The notes beneath the pieces were generated by a model, which made no database searches, was not told the DNA's origin, and saw only the letters and a list, made by a program, of their open reading frames with translations. A stretch of DNA of 64,000 nucleotides from CAVPXC01 sp963709505 (GTDB lineage Bacteria > Chloroflexota > Anaerolineae > JAAEKA01): assembly GCA_963709505.1 (NCBI GenBank), contig CAVPXC010000018.1:1-64000 (forward strand), in the 5' to 3' direction. Below are positions 1 to 8,847 of this stretch, one piece after another. The position numbers and the translations under genes are program-made. Each line of letters opens with the position of its first letter. Position 1 is the first letter of the stretch.

Positions 1-510
1 GGGCACGGACCATGACGGATGCACGCTGCGCCCGCCCAGCAGGCGGATGACCTCCTGGCCGAACTGGCGCAGGCGGATGCCGCTGCGGGCGACGCTGGGG
101 TTCTTCTGGATCAGGCCGGCGATGTTGCGCTGGAGCGGGTCGCTTTCCATGCCCATCAGCAAGTCGGGGGCGCTCAGGTGGAAGAAGCTCAGCGCGTGGC
201 TCTGCACGAGCTGGCCCCAGTTCATCAGCCGTCGCAGCTTTTCCGCCCGCGGCGGGATGCGCACGCCGAGGATGTCGTCGCCAGCCTTGGCGCTAGCCAG
301 CAGGTGGCTCACCGGGCAGATGCCGCAGATGCGCGCGGTGATGCCAGGCATCTCCCAAAAACTGCGGCCGACGCAGAACTTCTCGAACCCGCGAAACTCC
401 ACCACGTGAAAGCGCGCGTCGGTCACCTGACCGTCGTCGCCGAGCTGGATCGTGATCTTGGCGTGGCCCTCGATGCGGGTCACGGGGTCAATGGTGACTG
501 TTCTTGTCAT
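1..510 (-). CDS. hoxH: Bidirectional [NiFe]-hydrogenase large subunit HoxH (N-terminal part, cut by window edge)
   Basis: The 170 codons visible begin with ATG at 510 behind a GAGGT ribosome-binding site and run off the window start. The product opens with MTRTVTIDPVTRIEGHAKI, the usual start of group 3 NiFe-hydrogenase large subunits, and carries RICGICPVSH at about residues 60-69, which supplies the first CxxC pair that binds the Ni-Fe centre. HoxH is the H2-activating subunit of the cytoplasmic NAD-linked HoxEFUYH enzyme. It lies 171 bp behind hoxY, separated by a hairpin-forming repeat array. The second CxxC motif and the maturation-protease site lie outside the window. Confidence 0.95.
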   Translation of the reverse strand, partial: MTRTVTIDPVTRIEGHAKITIQLGDDGQVTDARFHVVEFRGFEKFCVGRSFWEMPGITARICGICPVSHLLASAKAGDDILGVRIPPRAEKLRRLMNWGQLVQSHALSFFHLSAPDLLMGMESDPLQRNIAGLIQKNPSVARSGIRLRQFGQEVIRLLGGRSVHPSWSVP

Positions 511-542
511 TTTTAATACCTCGATTTTCGGGGAAGTGAGGA

Positions 543-681
543 TCAGGTGTGAGGTGTCGGAGTGCGGAGTGTCAGAAGTGTCAGGTGTCAGGTAGTCAAG
601 TTGCGAGTGTCGAATGTCGAATGCAGCACTCGTCACCTGACACCTGACACTCTGACACTCCGACACTTCCGCACTTCCTCA
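543..681. repeat. Inverted array of the word TGTCAGG (hoxY-hoxH intercistronic hairpin)
   Basis: The left arm (about 544-596) repeats degenerate forms of GTGTCAGGT and GTGTCGG; the right arm (about 632-680) repeats the complement as CACCTGACACCTGACAC. The transcript could fold into a long imperfect hairpin between hoxY and hoxH. No coding function is apparent. A related array occurs near 48750. Confidence 0.8.
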
Positions 682-2055
682 CTATCCAAACTTCCTCATC
701 GATTCTTCCAAGACCACCAATTCGCCGGCCAGCAGCGAGCTGACGGCCTTCCAAATGCGCTCGGGGTCGGGTGGACAGCCTGGAATGAAGGCGTCGACGT
801 CGATCACTTGGTGGAGGGGCAGTACCTTGGGCAGTAAGGCTGGGACGATTTTGTCCGCTTCGCCGCCGCGCGGCACCGCGCCCGGGCCTTCCTGGTAGAC
901 TTTGGTCAACAGGTCGTCCACCTGTAGGCGGTTACGTAGGCTGGGCACGTTGCCGGTCACGGCGCAGTCGCCGAAGCTGACGACGATCTTGCTGCGAGCG
1001 CGGATCTTCCGTGCCAGTTCGAGGTGATCGACGTTGGCGACCGCGCCCTCGACAAGCGCCACGTCGACGTTCTCGGGGTATTCCTTGACGTCGGCGATGG
1101 GGCTGTAGACCAGGTCGGCGACTTCGAAGAGATCAATCAGTCGCTCGTCCAAATCGAGCAGGCTCATGTGACAGCCGGAACATCCTCCAAGCCAGGCGGT
1201 TGCCAGGCGGATCTTGCCACTGTGCGCACCGCTCTCTGCCTTCTGCCCTCTGCCTCGCTCTCTGCTCCTCGACTTCTGCCCTCTGACCTCTGATTTCGCT
1301 GGCAACGTCGTCATCGGGTCGGCTCCTTTCCACCGTTGCGCATCGTCCACTGTTTCTTCTCGACGGCCATCCAAGATCCACTGCAGGAAGTCGTGGTGCT
1401 TCTCCATCTCGCCTGCGGTCGATTCCTTATTGATCAGTGCGCCAGTTGGGCACACCTGGACGCACTTGCCGCAGCTGGTGCAGCTTCGGCTGTCGCCCCA
1501 GGGCTGGTTCAGGTCGGTGATCACCCGGCTGTTGACGCCGCGGCCCATCACGTCCCAGGTGTGTGCGCCTTCGACGCTGTCGCAGACCCGCACGCAGCGC
1601 GTGCAGAGGATACAGCGGTTGTGGTCGATTGCGTAGCGCTCGTGGCTGGCGTCGATCGGCAGGTCCGGGCTCAGATAGTCGTACCGGACGTGGTCCATGC
1701 CGATGGCTGCAGCCTCGTATTGCAGCTCGCAGTGCCCGTTCATGACGCAGACTGCACAGATGTGGTTGCGTTCGGAGAAGAGCAGCTCCAGGATCATGTG
1801 TCGATACTTCACCAGCCGCTCGCTGTGCGTGGTGATGACCAGCCCTTCCTGGGCCGGGGTGACGCAGGCGGGAACCAGCCGGTTGCTGCCCTGCACCTCC
1901 ACCAGGCACAGGCGGCAGCCGCCGCGCGCCTCCAGGCCTTCGAGGTGGCAAAGGGTCGGCAGCTTGATGCCTCGCTCGCGGATCAGCTCGAGCAGCGATT
2001 GGCCCTCGCGGCCGCTCACCAGCTCGTCGTTGATGGTCATTGTGATGACTGCCAT
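682..2055 (-). CDS. hoxU-hoxY: HoxU diaphorase Fe-S subunit fused in frame to HoxY hydrogenase small subunit
   Basis: A single 457-codon frame. Residues 1-245 are HoxU: a plant-type [2Fe-2S] domain (CHLEGLEARGGCRLC), then CxxC-rich [4Fe-4S] motifs (HNRCILCTRC and SCTSCGKCVQVCPTG). Residues from about 280 are HoxY, with WLGGCSGCHMS, FGDCAVTGNVP and FIPGCPP supplying proximal-cluster cysteines. Electrons pass from HoxY clusters through HoxU to HoxF. The two parts are normally separate proteins. Here no stop divides them, yet codon 248 is an ATG with a strong Shine-Dalgarno sequence, so HoxY may also start separately. A low-complexity insert (residues about 252-275) sits just after that internal start. 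The hoxF stop codon lies in the hoxU ribosome-binding site. Confidence 0.93.
   Translation of the reverse strand: MAVITMTINDELVSGREGQSLLELIRERGIKLPTLCHLEGLEARGGCRLCLVEVQGSNRLVPACVTPAQEGLVITTHSERLVKYRHMILELLFSERNHICAVCVMNGHCELQYEAAAIGMDHVRYDYLSPDLPIDASHERYAIDHNRCILCTRCVRVCDSVEGAHTWDVMGRGVNSRVITDLNQPWGDSRSCTSCGKCVQVCPTGALINKESTAGEMEKHHDFLQWILDGRREETVDDAQRWKGADPMTTLPAKSEVRGQKSRSRERGRGQKAESGAHSGKIRLATAWLGGCSGCHMSLLDLDERLIDLFEVADLVYSPIADVKEYPENVDVALVEGAVANVDHLELARKIRARSKIVVSFGDCAVTGNVPSLRNRLQVDDLLTKVYQEGPGAVPRGGEADKIVPALLPKVLPLHQVIDVDAFIPGCPPDPERIWKAVSSLLAGELVVLEESMRKFG
1213..1300. repeat. In-frame low-complexity word array inside hoxU-hoxY
   Basis: On the coding strand this stretch repeats degenerate forms of AGAGGGCAGAAGGCAGAG and is translated into a basic linker (SEVRGQKSRSRERGRGQKA). 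It lies between the HoxU and HoxY domains, where family members have no such sequence. It matches the style of the intergenic word arrays elsewhere in the window. Confidence 0.75.
1312..1329 (-). promoter_or_regulatory. Internal ribosome-binding site and ATG for HoxY
   Basis: The coding strand reads AAAGGAGCC at 1329-1321, seven bases before an in-frame ATG at 1314-1312. This is as good as any Shine-Dalgarno sequence in the cluster and marks the expected HoxY start, although the upstream HoxU frame reads through it without a stop. Confidence 0.7.
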
Positions 2056-2067
2056 CGGAACTCCTCC

Positions 2068-3863
2068 TTACCCTTTGCTTGCCTTGGTCTTGGGCGCCGG
2101 CGAGCTTCGCTGTGCCTTGTCTGCTGGGCGCTTCACCGCGGGTTCGACCGGGCCACTGGCGGCTTTGCTTGCCTGGATGCGACGCGGCAGTTCCTCGATC
2201 AGCTCCATGACTGGGACCTCGGTGAATTGGCACACACCGGCCGAGCACTTGCGCTGATTGACGTGCTCCTCGTACTCCTCGACGGAAATAGCGCAGGGTG
2301 CTGAGGATCGGGTTCGGCGCCGATTGGCCCAAGCCGCACAGGCTGGTCTCCCTGACCATCGTGCAGAGCTCCTGCAAGCGTATCCAGGTCCTCAGGCGTG
2401 GCGCTGCCGTTGGTGATGCGCTGCAGGATTCGAAGCATTTGAACGGTGCCCACGCGGCAGGGCACGCACTTGCCGCAGCTCTCGTCAGCACAGAAATCCA
2501 TGAAGAACTTGGCCACGTCCGGCATGCAGCTGGCATCGTCCATGACGATCAGGCCGCCGGAGCCCATGATGGAGCCAAGCGCTTTCAGGTGTTCGTAGTC
2601 CATCGGCGTGTCCAGGTGTTCTGCGGGGATGCAGCCACCGCTGGGGCCGCCGGTCTGTGCGGCCTTGAACTGCCGGTCACCGGGGATTCCACCGCCGATG
2701 TCGTAGACAATCTCGCGCAGCGTAATGCCCATCGGCACCTCGATCAGGCCGGTGGTGTTGACCTTGCCTGCCAGCGCGAAGATCTTCGTGCCCTTGCTCT
2801 TCTCCGTGCCGGTCCCGGCGTACCACTCGGCGCCGTTTTCGATGATCGGGACGATGCTGCCAAAGGATTCCACGTTGTTGATCAGGGTCGGGTAGCCCCA
2901 CAGGCCGCTTTGGGCGGGAAAGGGAGGGCGAGGCACCGGCTGGCCGCGGCGGCCCATGATCGACTGCATCAGCGCGGTCTCCTCGCCGCAGACAAAGGCG
3001 CCGGCGCCGATGCGGATGTCGATGCGGAAGCTGAAGCTGCTGTCCAGCACGCGGCTGCCCAGCAAACCGCGACGTTCAGCCGCGCGGATCGCCTTCTCCA
3101 GCCGTTTGGCCGCCACGGGGTATTCGCCGCGCACGTAGACGAAGCCCTGCTCCGCGCCCACGGCGTAACCAGCAATGGCCATGCCTTCGAGCACACGGTG
3201 CGGGTCGGACTCCATCAGCGTGCGGTCCATGTAGGCGCCGGGATCGCCCTCGTCGCCGTTGGCGATGACGTACTTCTTCTCGCTGGGCGCTTTGCGCACC
3301 AGGTCCCACTTTAGGCCGACAGGATAACCGGCGCCGCCGCGCCCACGCAGGCCGCTCTTGCTGATCTCGGCGCAGACCTCGTCGGGCTTCATCTCACGCA
3401 AGACGTAGGCCAGGGCCGAGTAACCCTCACGTGCGACGTAGTCCTCCAGCCGCTCCGGATCGATCACGCCGCTGTTGGTCAACACAACCTTGGTCTGCTT
3501 GGCGAAGAACGGCAGGTCACTCGGCATGATCTTTTCTTTGACCGGCTGGTTGGCAATCGCGTGTTCCTCGACAATGCGACGGGCAGTGTCCGGCGTGACG
3601 TTCTCGTAGTACACGTCATCCTGGCCCTGCATCTGCACGGTGACCATTGGGCCGCGGCTGCACGGGCCCATGCAGCCGGTGGACACGACCGCTACCTCGG
3701 CGTCGATCTTGTGTGCGGCAATGGTCTCTTCCAAGGCCTGCTGCACAGCCGTGGCGCCCGAAGAGAGGCAGGGTGTGCTGGCGCAGCAAAGCAGCCGGCA
3801 GCGGAAGCTCTTCTGCCGGTCCTGCTCGCGCTGGGCCATGGCTTTCAAATCAGCTCGGTTCAT
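2068..3863 (-). CDS. hoxF: Hydrogenase diaphorase flavoprotein HoxF (NuoF-like), two apparent frameshifts near the C-terminus
   Basis: HoxF oxidises or reduces NAD(H) with FMN for the Hox hydrogenase. An N-terminal thioredoxin-like [2Fe-2S] domain (CRLLCCASTPC and STGCMGPC) precedes the FMN site (GLRGRGGAGYP), the NADH site (NGDEGDPGAYMDRT, GAGAFVCGEETAL) and the N3-type cluster motif ESCGKCVPC. The uninterrupted frame goes out of register after DLDTLAGALHD. Removing one base near 2360 and one near 2281 restores the family C-terminus (SLCGLGQSAPNP, then EEYEEHV) and a TAA stop at 2070-2068, just ahead of hoxU. The start is 3 bp from the hoxE stop. Confidence 0.9.
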
Positions 3864-3865
3864 AG

Positions 3866-4444
3866 TCAGTCGACCTCCTCTTCAGCCCGGCCGTCTCTGC
3901 CTGACTTGTGGCCGTTGGTCCTGGGACCGCTGGCCAGCGATTTCTTGACCGCGGCGATCGTCGTCTCCGGCGCCTCACGGGCCAGGACCTCGCCGTCCAG
4001 CACGATGACCGGCGCCAGGCCGCAGCTGCCGAGGCAGCGGGCAGTCAGGATGCTCAGCTTGCCGTCGGGCGTGGTCTGGCCCGGCTCGATGCTGTATTCG
4101 GTTTGGAGGGCGGCCACAATCTCGGCAGCGCGCTTGACGTAACACGCGGTTCCCATGCAGACGATGCAGTTGTGTTCGCCCTGGGGCGTCAGGGAAAAGA
4201 AGTGATAGAAGGTGGCGACGCCGAAGACCCAGCTCGGCGGCAGCTTGAGCTGGCGGGCGACGTAGACCAGGAGGTCTTCCTCCAAATAGCCGAAGGCCTC
4301 CTGAGCCGTATGCAGCACTTCGATCAGGGCGTCCTGCTGGAAGCGGAAGCGCTTGAGCGTGCGGTCGATCAGGGTAAACCTGGGATCGCCACTCGGATGC
4401 TGCGCCTCAGCGGCTGCGGTCGTCCTGGGCATGGGTGGGGCCAT
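3866..4444 (-). CDS. hoxE: Hydrogenase diaphorase subunit HoxE (NuoE-like)
   Basis: A 192-residue thioredoxin-like ferredoxin of the NuoE family. An N-terminal helical region precedes the [2Fe-2S] ligands in CMGTAC (C-x4-C) and RCLGSC (C-x3-C). HoxE transfers electrons within the HoxEFU diaphorase module. The frame is open to 4471, but the ATG at 4444 is preferred because CAGGAGAA lies directly before it. It is the first gene of the hox transcript, with hoxF 2 bp downstream. Confidence 0.93.
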   Translation of the reverse strand: MAPPMPRTTAAAEAQHPSGDPRFTLIDRTLKRFRFQQDALIEVLHTAQEAFGYLEEDLLVYVARQLKLPPSWVFGVATFYHFFSLTPQGEHNCIVCMGTACYVKRAAEIVAALQTEYSIEPGQTTPDGKLSILTARCLGSCGLAPVIVLDGEVLAREAPETTIAAVKKSLASGPRTNGHKSGRDGRAEEEVD

Positions 4445-4467
4445 AGCGTTCTCCTGTGGTTTCAACA

Positions 4468-4500
4468 CCAAATCGCCAGGCAGAAGTCCTGACGATTTGG
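4468..4500 (-). promoter_or_regulatory. Leader hairpin before hoxE
   Basis: CCAAATCGCCAGG (4468-4480) pairs with CCTGACGATTTGG (4488-4500) in a 13-bp stem with one mismatch and a 7-base loop. It lies in the predicted hoxE 5' untranslated region, about 24 bases before the start codon. It could affect RNA stability or translation; its role is unknown. Confidence 0.6.
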
Positions 4501-4557
4501 CGAAATTGCGGCTGATCGTTGCCTGATTCTCATAGGTTAATAGAAGTACGAGATTTC

Positions 4558-4608
4558 ACAAGATAGAATACCACACAATGACGCGTTGCGACATGATCTA
4601 TGTCATAT
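4558..4608 (-). promoter_or_regulatory. Predicted hoxE promoter with CRP/FNR-like box
   Basis: The box is CATGA-N6-TCATA at 4592-4607, a TGA-N6-TCA core typical of CRP/FNR family sites. Its centre (4599.5) lies 41.5 bases before the start point predicted from the -10 element TATTCT (4570-4565), the class II activator position. A closely similar box precedes the gene at 20076. Confidence 0.6.
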
Positions 4609-4636
4609 TGTGCGAGATGTGTTTTGGGGATAGCAC

Positions 4637-4674
4637 AAAGAAAGGTCCAGTCTTCCGAGACTGGACCTTTCTTT
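4637..4674. terminator. Perfect 17-bp hairpin, terminator-like
   Basis: AAAGAAAGGTCCAGTCT and its exact complement flank a TCCG loop. A-rich and T-rich ends make it a possible bidirectional intrinsic terminator. On the minus strand it follows the hicAB remnant and would isolate the hox transcription unit. Confidence 0.75.
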
Positions 4675-4722
4675 GGGACTGCCTATGTAGTTGTGCCACT
4701 GGCTGGAGACATTGAGGAACCG

Positions 4723-5138
4723 CTACGAGCCTCGATCACCTTGTGACGCAATATACTCAACAGCAGCCTCGGCAATGAAGCCTGACCGCGTCTTGCCGTT
4801 TCTCTGAGCGTAGGCATCGACCAGGCGTGAGGATACGCTCCGGTATGGTGACGTTTACGCGCTGTGACTTTCCGGAGATCTTGGTAATATCTACTGCACA
4901 CTAGTGCCCAAATACCATTGGCAAAGTCAGGATTGTCCTTGTGCAGTTCGACGGTATGTGGCGCTGGGATGGGCTCACTGTCGAGCAACATGCTCTCGAT
5001 GTGAAGCTCAATGGCTTCGACAACCTGGTCCAAGGCATCGTCCATGGTCTCGCCGGCGCTGAAGCAGCCTGGAAGATCCGGCACCGTCACACCATAGTCA
5101 CTGTCGGGGTCTTTGTGGATTACAACCGGATATCGCAT
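4723..5138 (-). pseudogene. hicB: HicB-like antitoxin, disrupted by two frameshifts
   Basis: The first part (MRYPVVIHKDPDSDYGVTVP, then DLPGCFSAGETMDDALDQ) is the HicB partial RNase H fold. The family C-terminal DNA-binding part (VDITKISGKSQRVNVT, then LVDAYAQRNGKTRSGFI) is present only after one base is removed near 4895 and another near 4825; it then ends in TAG at 4723. HicB neutralises the HicA mRNA interferase, whose damaged gene is immediately upstream. The frameshifts may be real decay or sequence error. Confidence 0.75.
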
Positions 5139-5141
5139 CGT

Positions 5142-5338
5142 CTACCTCGGAGGCCAATCCCAGCCGGCCTGACGGAATATGCTGCGCAGCGTGCCCAAGC
5201 GGGATGTCCCGCTTGGGATGAGGCACCGTGACTCCGTCCAGCTCTATCCGGGCGTTTGAAGTGATGGTGGCTACCTCGCACTTGTACCAGCATCCATCCA
5301 TCTCGTTTCAGTCTGGCGATGACTTCACGACTGTCCAT
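5142..5338 (-). pseudogene. hicA: HicA-like toxin, disrupted by two frameshifts
   Basis: The frame begins MDSREVIARLKRDGWMLVQV with the RGSHHHF motif containing the catalytic histidine. The rest of the family sequence (VTVPHPKRDIPLG, then TLRSIFRQAGWD) appears in the other two frames; removing one base near 5245 and one near 5193 restores about 65 residues ending in TAG at 5142. HicA is a small mRNA-cleaving toxin. It lies 3 bp before hicB, the usual order. Confidence 0.75.
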
Positions 5339-5410
5339 GCCTTAAGTATACACACAATACACATACCGTCAATTTCTGTGTTACTCAGTGCTTTGTTAAG
5401 CTAGAAGGTC

Positions 5411-5502
5411 ATGCAGTGCCATCCTGAGCGCTCAGGCGATAGGTATGCTCGTGGCCTTTCAACGTCGAGATCCTTCGCCGAGCCTCAGGATGAGCACTCA
5501 CA
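5411..5502. repeat. Inverted repeat of the CATCCTGAG type
   Basis: GTGCCATCCTGAG near 5416 is repeated inverted as CTCAGGATGAGCAC near 5481, with GATCCTTCGC between. This resembles extragenic inverted repeats common in many bacterial genomes. It fills most of the 200-bp gap between the small gene at 5541 and hicA. Confidence 0.6.
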
Positions 5503-5540
5503 ATTTTCAACCTAACAGAGCACTCAGTTAATTAGCACGG

Positions 5541-5843
5541 TCATGGCTGTTTCTGCTCCAGGTTGAGGAAGATGTCACGCAGGAATGCTTGTTGCTGCTG
5601 GAGGTGAGGCGCCAACTTGTCAGCATGGGCCGTGAGATCGAAGAAAGCCTCTTGAGCAGCAAGCCAATAATCCTCGCGGGCATTCTCGATGGTGTCCCCG
5701 ACGCCGTATAGGTCGACAACATCATCAGAAATGAAGTATCGTTCGCCGTCGAAGCGTACACGCACAGGGATGCCGTGGATTTGGTCGTTGATGCCACCTT
5801 CAGCCAGCAGCTCCATGATCTGCTGGTATTCGAATGCATTCAT
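5541..5843 (-). CDS. Small acidic protein of unknown function, downstream of fdhA
   Basis: A 100-residue protein (MNAFEYQQIMELLAEGGIND...) with a beta-rich middle (RVRFDGERYFISDDVVDLYG) followed by helices (GDTIENAREDYWLAAQEAF). The fold pattern weakly recalls HicB-like antitoxins, but no toxin partner is adjacent. The start is one base after the fdhA stop, so it is probably co-translated with fdhA. No function can be assigned. Confidence 0.6.
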   Translation of the reverse strand: MNAFEYQQIMELLAEGGINDQIHGIPVRVRFDGERYFISDDVVDLYGVGDTIENAREDYWLAAQEAFFDLTAHADKLAPHLQQQQAFLRDIFLNLEQKQP

Positions 5844-5844
5844 T

Positions 5845-8799
5845 CTAATCAGCAGCTCTCTTCATCGCCTTGCCCACCGCCTCCAGCCGCACCGCCGTCA
5901 CCTTGAACTCCGGGATCTTGGCCACCGGGTCCATGTACTCGCCGGTGGTGAGCCAGTTGGCGGATTGGTCGGGGAAGTGGAAGGTGGCAAAGACCAGGCC
6001 GCGGGAGACGCGGTCGGTCACCCAGGCCTTGGCCTCGACCGCGCCGCGGCGCGAGACGAGACGAACCGGGTCGCCGTCGGCGATGCCCAGCCGCTGAGCG
6101 TCCTCCACGCTCACTTCCACCAGCGCCTCCGGGTAGACAGCCAGCAATCCCTGCGCGCGCCGTGTCATCTCGCCGCCGTGCCAATGGTAGAGCACCCGGC
6201 CGGTGGTCATGACCATCGGATATTCGTCGTTGGGGCGCTCGCCCGGCGGCACGTGATCGACCGCGGCGAAGCGGCCCAGCCCGCGGGTGAACTTTTCGGT
6301 GTGGAGGATGGGCGTCCCAGGATGGTCTTTGCTCGGAACGGGCCACTGCAACACTGCTCCGCTGTCCAGCCGCCGATAAGTGACGCCGGCATAGCTGGGC
6401 GTCAGCGCGTTGATCTCGGCCATGACGTCCATGGGCGAGCTGTAGTCCCAGGCCGCAAAGGGCGCATCGTCTCGCGGGGCTGCGACACCCAATGCCAGCA
6501 GCCGTCGCGCCAGCTCAGCGGCGATCCACAGGTCGGTCTTGGCCTCGCCGGGCGCATCCACCGCCTTGCGAACTCGCTGGATGCGGCGCTCGGTGTTGGT
6601 GAACGTCCCTTCTTTTTCGGCAAAGCTCGCTGCCGGCAGGATCACGTCGGCGTAGTGGCAGGTCTCGGAGAAGAACAGCTCCTGCACGATGATGAACTCG
6701 GTCTTTTGCAGCGAGAACTGTACGTGTCGCAGATCGGGATCGCTGACCATGGGGTTTTCGCCCACGATGTACAAGCAGCGCACCTGTCCTTCTTCGGCGG
6801 CCTGGATCATCTCGGTGACCGTCAAGCCGGCTTTGCCGGACAGCGGCACGCCCCATGCGGCCTCGAACTTCTCCTGCGTGGCCGGCTGCGTTACCTGTTG
6901 GTAACCGGAATAGACGTTGGGGAGCGCGCCCATGTCGCACGCGCCCTGCACGTTGTTCTGTCCCCGCAGCGGGTTGACGCCGCCGCCCGGTTTGCCCATG
7001 TTGCCAAGCAGCATCTGCAGGTTCGCACAGCTCATGACGTTGGCGACCCCAACCTTGTGCTGGGTGATACCCATGGCATAGACCAGCGCGCCTGGCCGGT
7101 TCTCGGCCATCATGCGCGCCGCCAGCTCGATGTCGGCCGCCGGCACGCCGGTAATCTCGCTGGTGACCTCAGGGGTGTACTTCTCCAGGATCGCCTTCAG
7201 CTCCTCGAAGCCCTCGGTACGCTCGGCGATAAAGCTCTCGTCCTGCCAACCCTCGCGCACGATCACGTGCATGATGCCGTTGAGCAAGGCGATGTCGGTG
7301 CCGGGCCGGTTGCGCAGAAAGAGATCGGCGTGTTCGGCGATGTCGATGTGCCGCGGGTCGGCCACGATCAGCTTGACCCCGCGTAAACGCTTGGCGCGGC
7401 GGATCTTGGTGCCGATGACCGGGTGGTTCTCGCTGGTGTTGCTGCCGATGATAAAGATGCAGCGGCTTTCCTGGGTGAGGTCGCGAATCGAGTTGGTCAT
7501 CGCGCCGCTGCCGAAGCTTGTCGCCAGACCGGCGACAGTGCTGCTGTGTCAGAGGCGGGCGCAGTGGTCGATGCTGTTCGTCTCCATCAGCTGGCGGGTG
7601 AGCTTGGCCAGGAGGAAGTTCTCCTCGTTGGTGCACTTGGCCGAAGCCAGCATGGCAAACGACTCGCCGCCATAGGCTCGCTTTTCCGCTGCCAGCTTGC
7701 GAGCTACCGCGTCGAGCGCCGTATCCCAGTCGACTTCGATGAAGGTGTCGGGGGTTGGTAGATTGGTAGATTGGGGGACTGGTTCTGTAGTGACGCGACG
7801 GCTTGCCTTTTGGGCCACCCGCCACTCTCCACCCCCCGCGTACGCAGGGGCCACCCTCCACTCTCCACTCTCCTCCCTCCACTCTCCGGTCTCCACTCTC
7901 CACTCTCCACCCTCCACCCGTTCCGCCACCCCCTCCAGCCACTTCGCACGCACCAGCGGGCGCTGCAAGCGCTCACGATTGTGGACATAATCGTAACCGT
8001 AGCGGCCTTTGACGCACAGCGCCATGCCGTTGACCGGGGCATCGGCCGCGCTGGTGACGCGGATGATCTTGCCGCCGCGCACGTTCAGGTCGAAGTTGCA
8101 GCCCACACCGCAGTAGGAACACGTCGTGCGAACTTTTGTCACCTGCCCGGCCCGGCCCTTGGCCACGCTCATCTTGTCGAAGAGCGCGCCCGTGGGGCAG
8201 TAGGCGACGCACTGGCCGCAGCTCTCGCAGCGCGCATCGAGCAGAACCTGGTCGGCGCCGGCCACCAGCTTGGTCTCGAAGCCGCGGTAGGCAAAGCTCC
8301 ACACGTCCCGGTTCTGGATCTCACCGCACGCTCGGATGCAGCGACTGCACAGGATGCACTTGTTGCGGTCGATAAACACAAACGGATTGGGGTCCGGATT
8401 GATCGGATACGTGTGGCGTTTACCTGAGTGCTCGGGCCACGGCACGTCGTAATCGTAGACCAGGTCTTGCAGCTCGCAGGCGCCGTTGACCTCGCAGGTC
8501 ATGCATTCGTTGGGGTGATCGCTCAGCAGCATCTCCAGCACGAATTTGCGCGTAGCAATCGCCTCGGCGCTGTCCGTGTGGACCACCATGCCCTCGACCA
8601 CCGGGGTGGTGCAGGCCGTTTGCAGGCCTTTGGCCTTCTCCACCGACACCACACACATCCGGCACGCGCCCACAGTGCTCAGGTCGGGGTGATGGCAAAG
8701 CGTAGGGATGTGGATCCCGGCGGCGCGGGCGGCGTCAAGGATGGTCGCGCCTTCAGGGGCGGCGATACGATGGTTATCGATCGTGAGAGATACGGGCAT
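5845..8799 (-). CDS. fdhA: Selenocysteine-containing NAD-linked formate dehydrogenase catalytic subunit FdhA
   Basis: One continuous 984-residue frame with an in-frame UGA at codon 417 (7551-7549) in the active-site context DHCARL-U-HSSTVAGL. An N-terminal [2Fe-2S] domain (CHHPDLSTVGACRMC), NuoG-like [4Fe-4S] motifs (RNKCILCSRCIRAC, CESCGQCVAYCPTG), a further cluster (CSYCGVGC, about residue 215) and the molybdopterin domains follow in order. It oxidises formate to CO2, or the reverse. A SECIS hairpin follows the UGA, so the UGA is read as selenocysteine and not as a stop. About 60 residues of repeat-derived sequence interrupt the linker before FIEVDWDTALDAV. It sits between a toxin-antitoxin pair and a small gene, near focA and the NuoF-like genes expected to be its electron partners. 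Confidence 0.93.
7520..7551 (-). promoter_or_regulatory. Selenocysteine UGA codon and bacterial SECIS hairpin of fdhA
   Basis: The UGA is at 7551-7549. Twelve bases later a perfect 6-bp stem GTCGCC/GGCGAC encloses the loop GGTCT (7536-7520). The spacing and the GGUCU loop match the well-studied Escherichia coli fdhF SECIS, which recruits SelB. The genome must therefore encode SelA, SelB, SelC and SelD, none of which is in this window. Confidence 0.9.
7744..7919. repeat. In-frame low-complexity word array inside fdhA
   Basis: On the coding strand, degenerate copies of GGAGAGTGGAGAGTGGA, a CGCGTACGC palindrome and a TTGGTAGATTGG word are translated as GGEWRVETGEWREESGEWRV and a following Pro/Thr-rich linker. 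Formate dehydrogenases lack this segment. It begins after RAKWLEGVAERV and ends before FIEVDWDTAL, so the reading frame is kept. Confidence 0.8.
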
Positions 8800-8817
8800 G
8801 GCGAGCGCCTCTTTGGA

Positions 8818-8844
8818 CCATAACCCCGCGTACGCGGGGTATGG
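8818..8844. repeat. CCCCGCG-TA-CGCGGGG palindrome in the fdhA leader
   Basis: The core CCCCGCGTACGCGGGG is a perfect palindrome extended by CCATA/TATGG with one bulged base. It lies between the toxin stop and the fdhA start. Related copies occur inside fdhA near 7837 and inside the IS607 recombinase gene near 53355. Confidence 0.7.
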
Positions 8845-8847
8845 TGA

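Noticed and set aside
7500..7560. Stop codon splitting formate dehydrogenase into two genes
   Set aside because: Both parts are in the same frame, the UGA falls exactly at the selenocysteine position, and a SECIS hairpin follows, so it is one gene.
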